Program-made: the position numbers and the translations under genes
Part shown: positions 5,311-5,921 of the stretch, in pieces
Layout of the letters: each line of letters begins with the position of its first letter
Position numbering within the stretch: position 1 is the first letter of the stretch
The notes under the pieces: model-generated
What the model was told of the DNA's origin: nothing
Seen by the model: the letters and a program-made list of their open reading frames with translations, nothing else
Databases searched by the model: none
Source: Paracoccus sp. (in: a-proteobacteria)
GTDB taxonomy: Bacteria; Pseudomonadota; Alphaproteobacteria; Rhodobacterales; Rhodobacteraceae
Direction: 5' to 3'
Assembly: GCA_031178645.1 (NCBI GenBank)
Contig: JAPSIP010000109.1
Span: 1-5,921, forward strand
Length of the DNA: 5,921 nt

Positions 5311-5398
5311 CGGTGGTAGGCCCGGAGGGACTCGAACCCCCAACCAAGGCGTTATGAGCGCCCTGCTCTAACCATTGAGCTACAGGCCCAGCAGCCTG
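5304..5398. repeat. 8-bp inverted repeat flanking the tRNA gene
   Basis: CAGGCTGC (5304-5311) and GCAGCCTG (5391-5398) are perfect reverse complements, placed just outside the 3' and 5' ends of the tRNA. In the leftward transcript the leader and trailer could therefore pair and lengthen the acceptor stem. The left copy shares bases with the modC-tRNA hairpin. The predicted start near 5396 would retain most but not all of the leader arm. Confidence 0.5.
5314..5389 (-). tRNA. tRNA-Ile2 (CAT anticodon, lysidine type)
   Basis: The 76-nt gene folds as a full cloverleaf with encoded CCA. The acceptor stem is GGGCCTG/CGGGCCT (two G-T wobbles), the D arm GCTC/GAGC, the anticodon stem GGGCG/CGCCT with loop CTCATAA, a 5-nt variable loop and the T arm GGGGG-TTCGAGT-CCCTC. 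The CAT anticodon (5354-5356 on the complement) could be initiator Met, elongator Met or Ile2. The initiator is excluded because position 1 pairs and the anticodon stem lacks the three G-C pairs typical of fMet. Strong likeness of AGCTCAATGGTTAGAGCAGG...CTCATAA...CTTGGT to E. coli tRNA-Ile2 favours Ile2, whose C34 is converted to lysidine by TilS to read AUA codons. Confidence 0.85.
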
Positions 5399-5402
5399 TC
5401 CG

Positions 5403-5430
5403 GGTTAATCGCAGGTCGGCCTTCGGTCAA
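5403..5430 (-). promoter_or_regulatory. Putative sigma-70 promoter of the tRNA gene
   Basis: Read on the minus strand, TTGACC (complement of 5425-5430) and TTAACC (complement of 5403-5408) are 16 nt apart. Transcription would start around 5396, giving a leader of about 7 nt before the tRNA. The -35 is strong and the -10 weak. Position relative to the tRNA supports the call. Confidence 0.5.
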
Positions 5431-5443
5431 GCGCCGATCACCG

Positions 5444-5472
5444 TTGCCCCTGTTGGCGGGCTGCGCTATCGG
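5444..5472 (+). promoter_or_regulatory. Weak candidate promoter of purM
   Basis: TTGCCC (5444-5449) and TATCGG (5467-5472) are 17 nt apart, with a predicted start about 20 nt before the purM ATG. The -10 match is poor and GC content is high, so it is offered only because purM must have a promoter in the 110 nt between it and the divergent tRNA. No riboswitch or operator was recognised there. Confidence 0.25.
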
Positions 5473-5499
5473 GTGCGCAGCATTCAGCCGGGGGTCGCC

Positions 5500-5921
5500 A
5501 TGACGAAGAACGGGATCAGCTATCGCGATGCGGGCGTCGATATCGACGCGGGCAATGCGCTTGTGGAACGCATCAAGCCCGCTGCCGCAGCGACCGCGCG
5601 TCCCGGCGTGATGGACGCGCTTGGCGGCTTCGGCGCGCTGTTCGACCTTCGCGCGGCGGGCTATGACGACCCGGTTCTGGTCGCGGCCACGGACGGTGTC
5701 GGCACCAAGCTGCGCATCGCCATCGACACCGGCCACCTGGACTGGATCGGCCAGGATCTGGTCGCGATGTGCGTCAACGACCTGGTCTGCCAGGGGGCGG
5801 AACCCCTGTTCTTCCTGGACTATTTCGCGACCGGCAAGCTGTCCGTGGACGAAGGCGCGCGCGTGGTGGAAAGCATCGCGCGGGGCTGCAAGGCCGCAGG
5901 CTGCGCCCTGGTCGGCGACGA
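5500..5921 (+). CDS. purM: Phosphoribosylformylglycinamidine cyclo-ligase (AIR synthetase), 5' part
   Basis: The first 140 codons are present and the gene runs off the window end; full-length relatives have about 345-350 residues. PurM closes the imidazole ring in purine biosynthesis, converting FGAM and ATP to AIR, ADP and phosphate in the cytoplasm. Family marks are [12 protein letters not shown] (8-19), ATDGVGTKL (63-71, the nucleotide/substrate loop), [19 protein letters not shown] (86-104) and [11 protein letters not shown] (104-114); the visible end, LVGD, is the start of the conserved GGETAEMPG region. The ATG at 5500 matches the usual MTKNG-type N-terminus. A GTG at 5473 is in frame but less likely. 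Only GGGGG (5490-5494) serves as a possible ribosome-binding site. It is divergent from the tRNA gene. purN commonly follows in this group but lies outside the window. Confidence 0.95.
   Translation, partial: MTKNGISYRDAGVDIDAGNALVERIKPAAAATARPGVMDALGGFGALFDLRAAGYDDPVLVAATDGVGTKLRIAIDTGHLDWIGQDLVAMCVNDLVCQGAEPLFFLDYFATGKLSVDEGARVVESIARGCKAAGCALVGD

Noticed and set aside
5314..5389. The tRNA as an integration (attachment) site of a genomic island.
   Set aside because: No integrase, no duplicated tRNA 3' end and only ordinary housekeeping and transport genes on both sides within the window.
5380..5736. Leftward frame overlapping the tRNA and the purM start.
   Set aside because: It is antisense to the conserved PurM N-terminus, includes tRNA leader sequence and shows no domain.
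1..5921. CRISPR arrays, insertion sequences, toxin-antitoxin pairs, retrons or other defence systems.
   Set aside because: No regularly spaced repeats, transposase, reverse transcriptase, nuclease or small paired genes were seen; every long stretch is explained by recognised families.

Overview
The window is a GC-rich, densely packed chromosomal segment that reads as an alphaproteobacterium. Rhodobacterales, Paracoccus or a close relative, is the best guess from the codon bias (GGC/GCC/CTG/ATC), the protein style and the promoter types. This placement is inference from appearance only. There is no sign of a mobile element, phage, CRISPR array or plasmid functions.

Left part (1-1919). A DHA1-type MFS exporter gene runs rightward (53-1237), preceded by a perfect 15-bp odd palindrome at the window edge. 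Its 3' end overlaps, tail to tail by 80 bp, a leftward gene for a DUF599 membrane protein (1158-1919). A short imperfect tandem duplication lies inside the overlap.

Middle (1920-2607). The DUF599 gene is divergent from a small heat-shock protein gene of the Hsp20/IbpA type (2088-2540). The intergenic region holds a heat-shock (RpoH-like) promoter. It is followed by a leader of about 84 nt whose last hairpin buries the Shine-Dalgarno sequence in the arrangement of a ROSE RNA thermometer. An intrinsic terminator follows the gene. The small heat-shock gene therefore appears to be controlled twice by temperature, at transcription and at translation.

Right-middle (2652-5310). A complete molybdate ABC importer operon follows: modA (periplasmic binding protein), modB (permease) and modC (ATPase with a C-terminal Mop domain), joined by two ATGA stop/start overlaps. 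A ModE/Mo-box-like dyad sits over the putative modA promoter, which suggests repression when molybdate is plentiful. No modE gene is in the window.

Right end (5314-5921). A leftward tRNA gene with a CAT anticodon, best read as tRNA-Ile2, converges on modC. Next to it, transcribed rightward, is the 5' part of purM (AIR synthetase, purine biosynthesis), cut by the window end. The region holds mostly ordinary housekeeping and transport genes. The most interesting signals are in RNA and regulatory DNA: the ROSE-like leader, the Mo-box, the palindrome before the MFS gene and the duplicated convergent overlap. I found no convincing previously undescribed multi-gene system.
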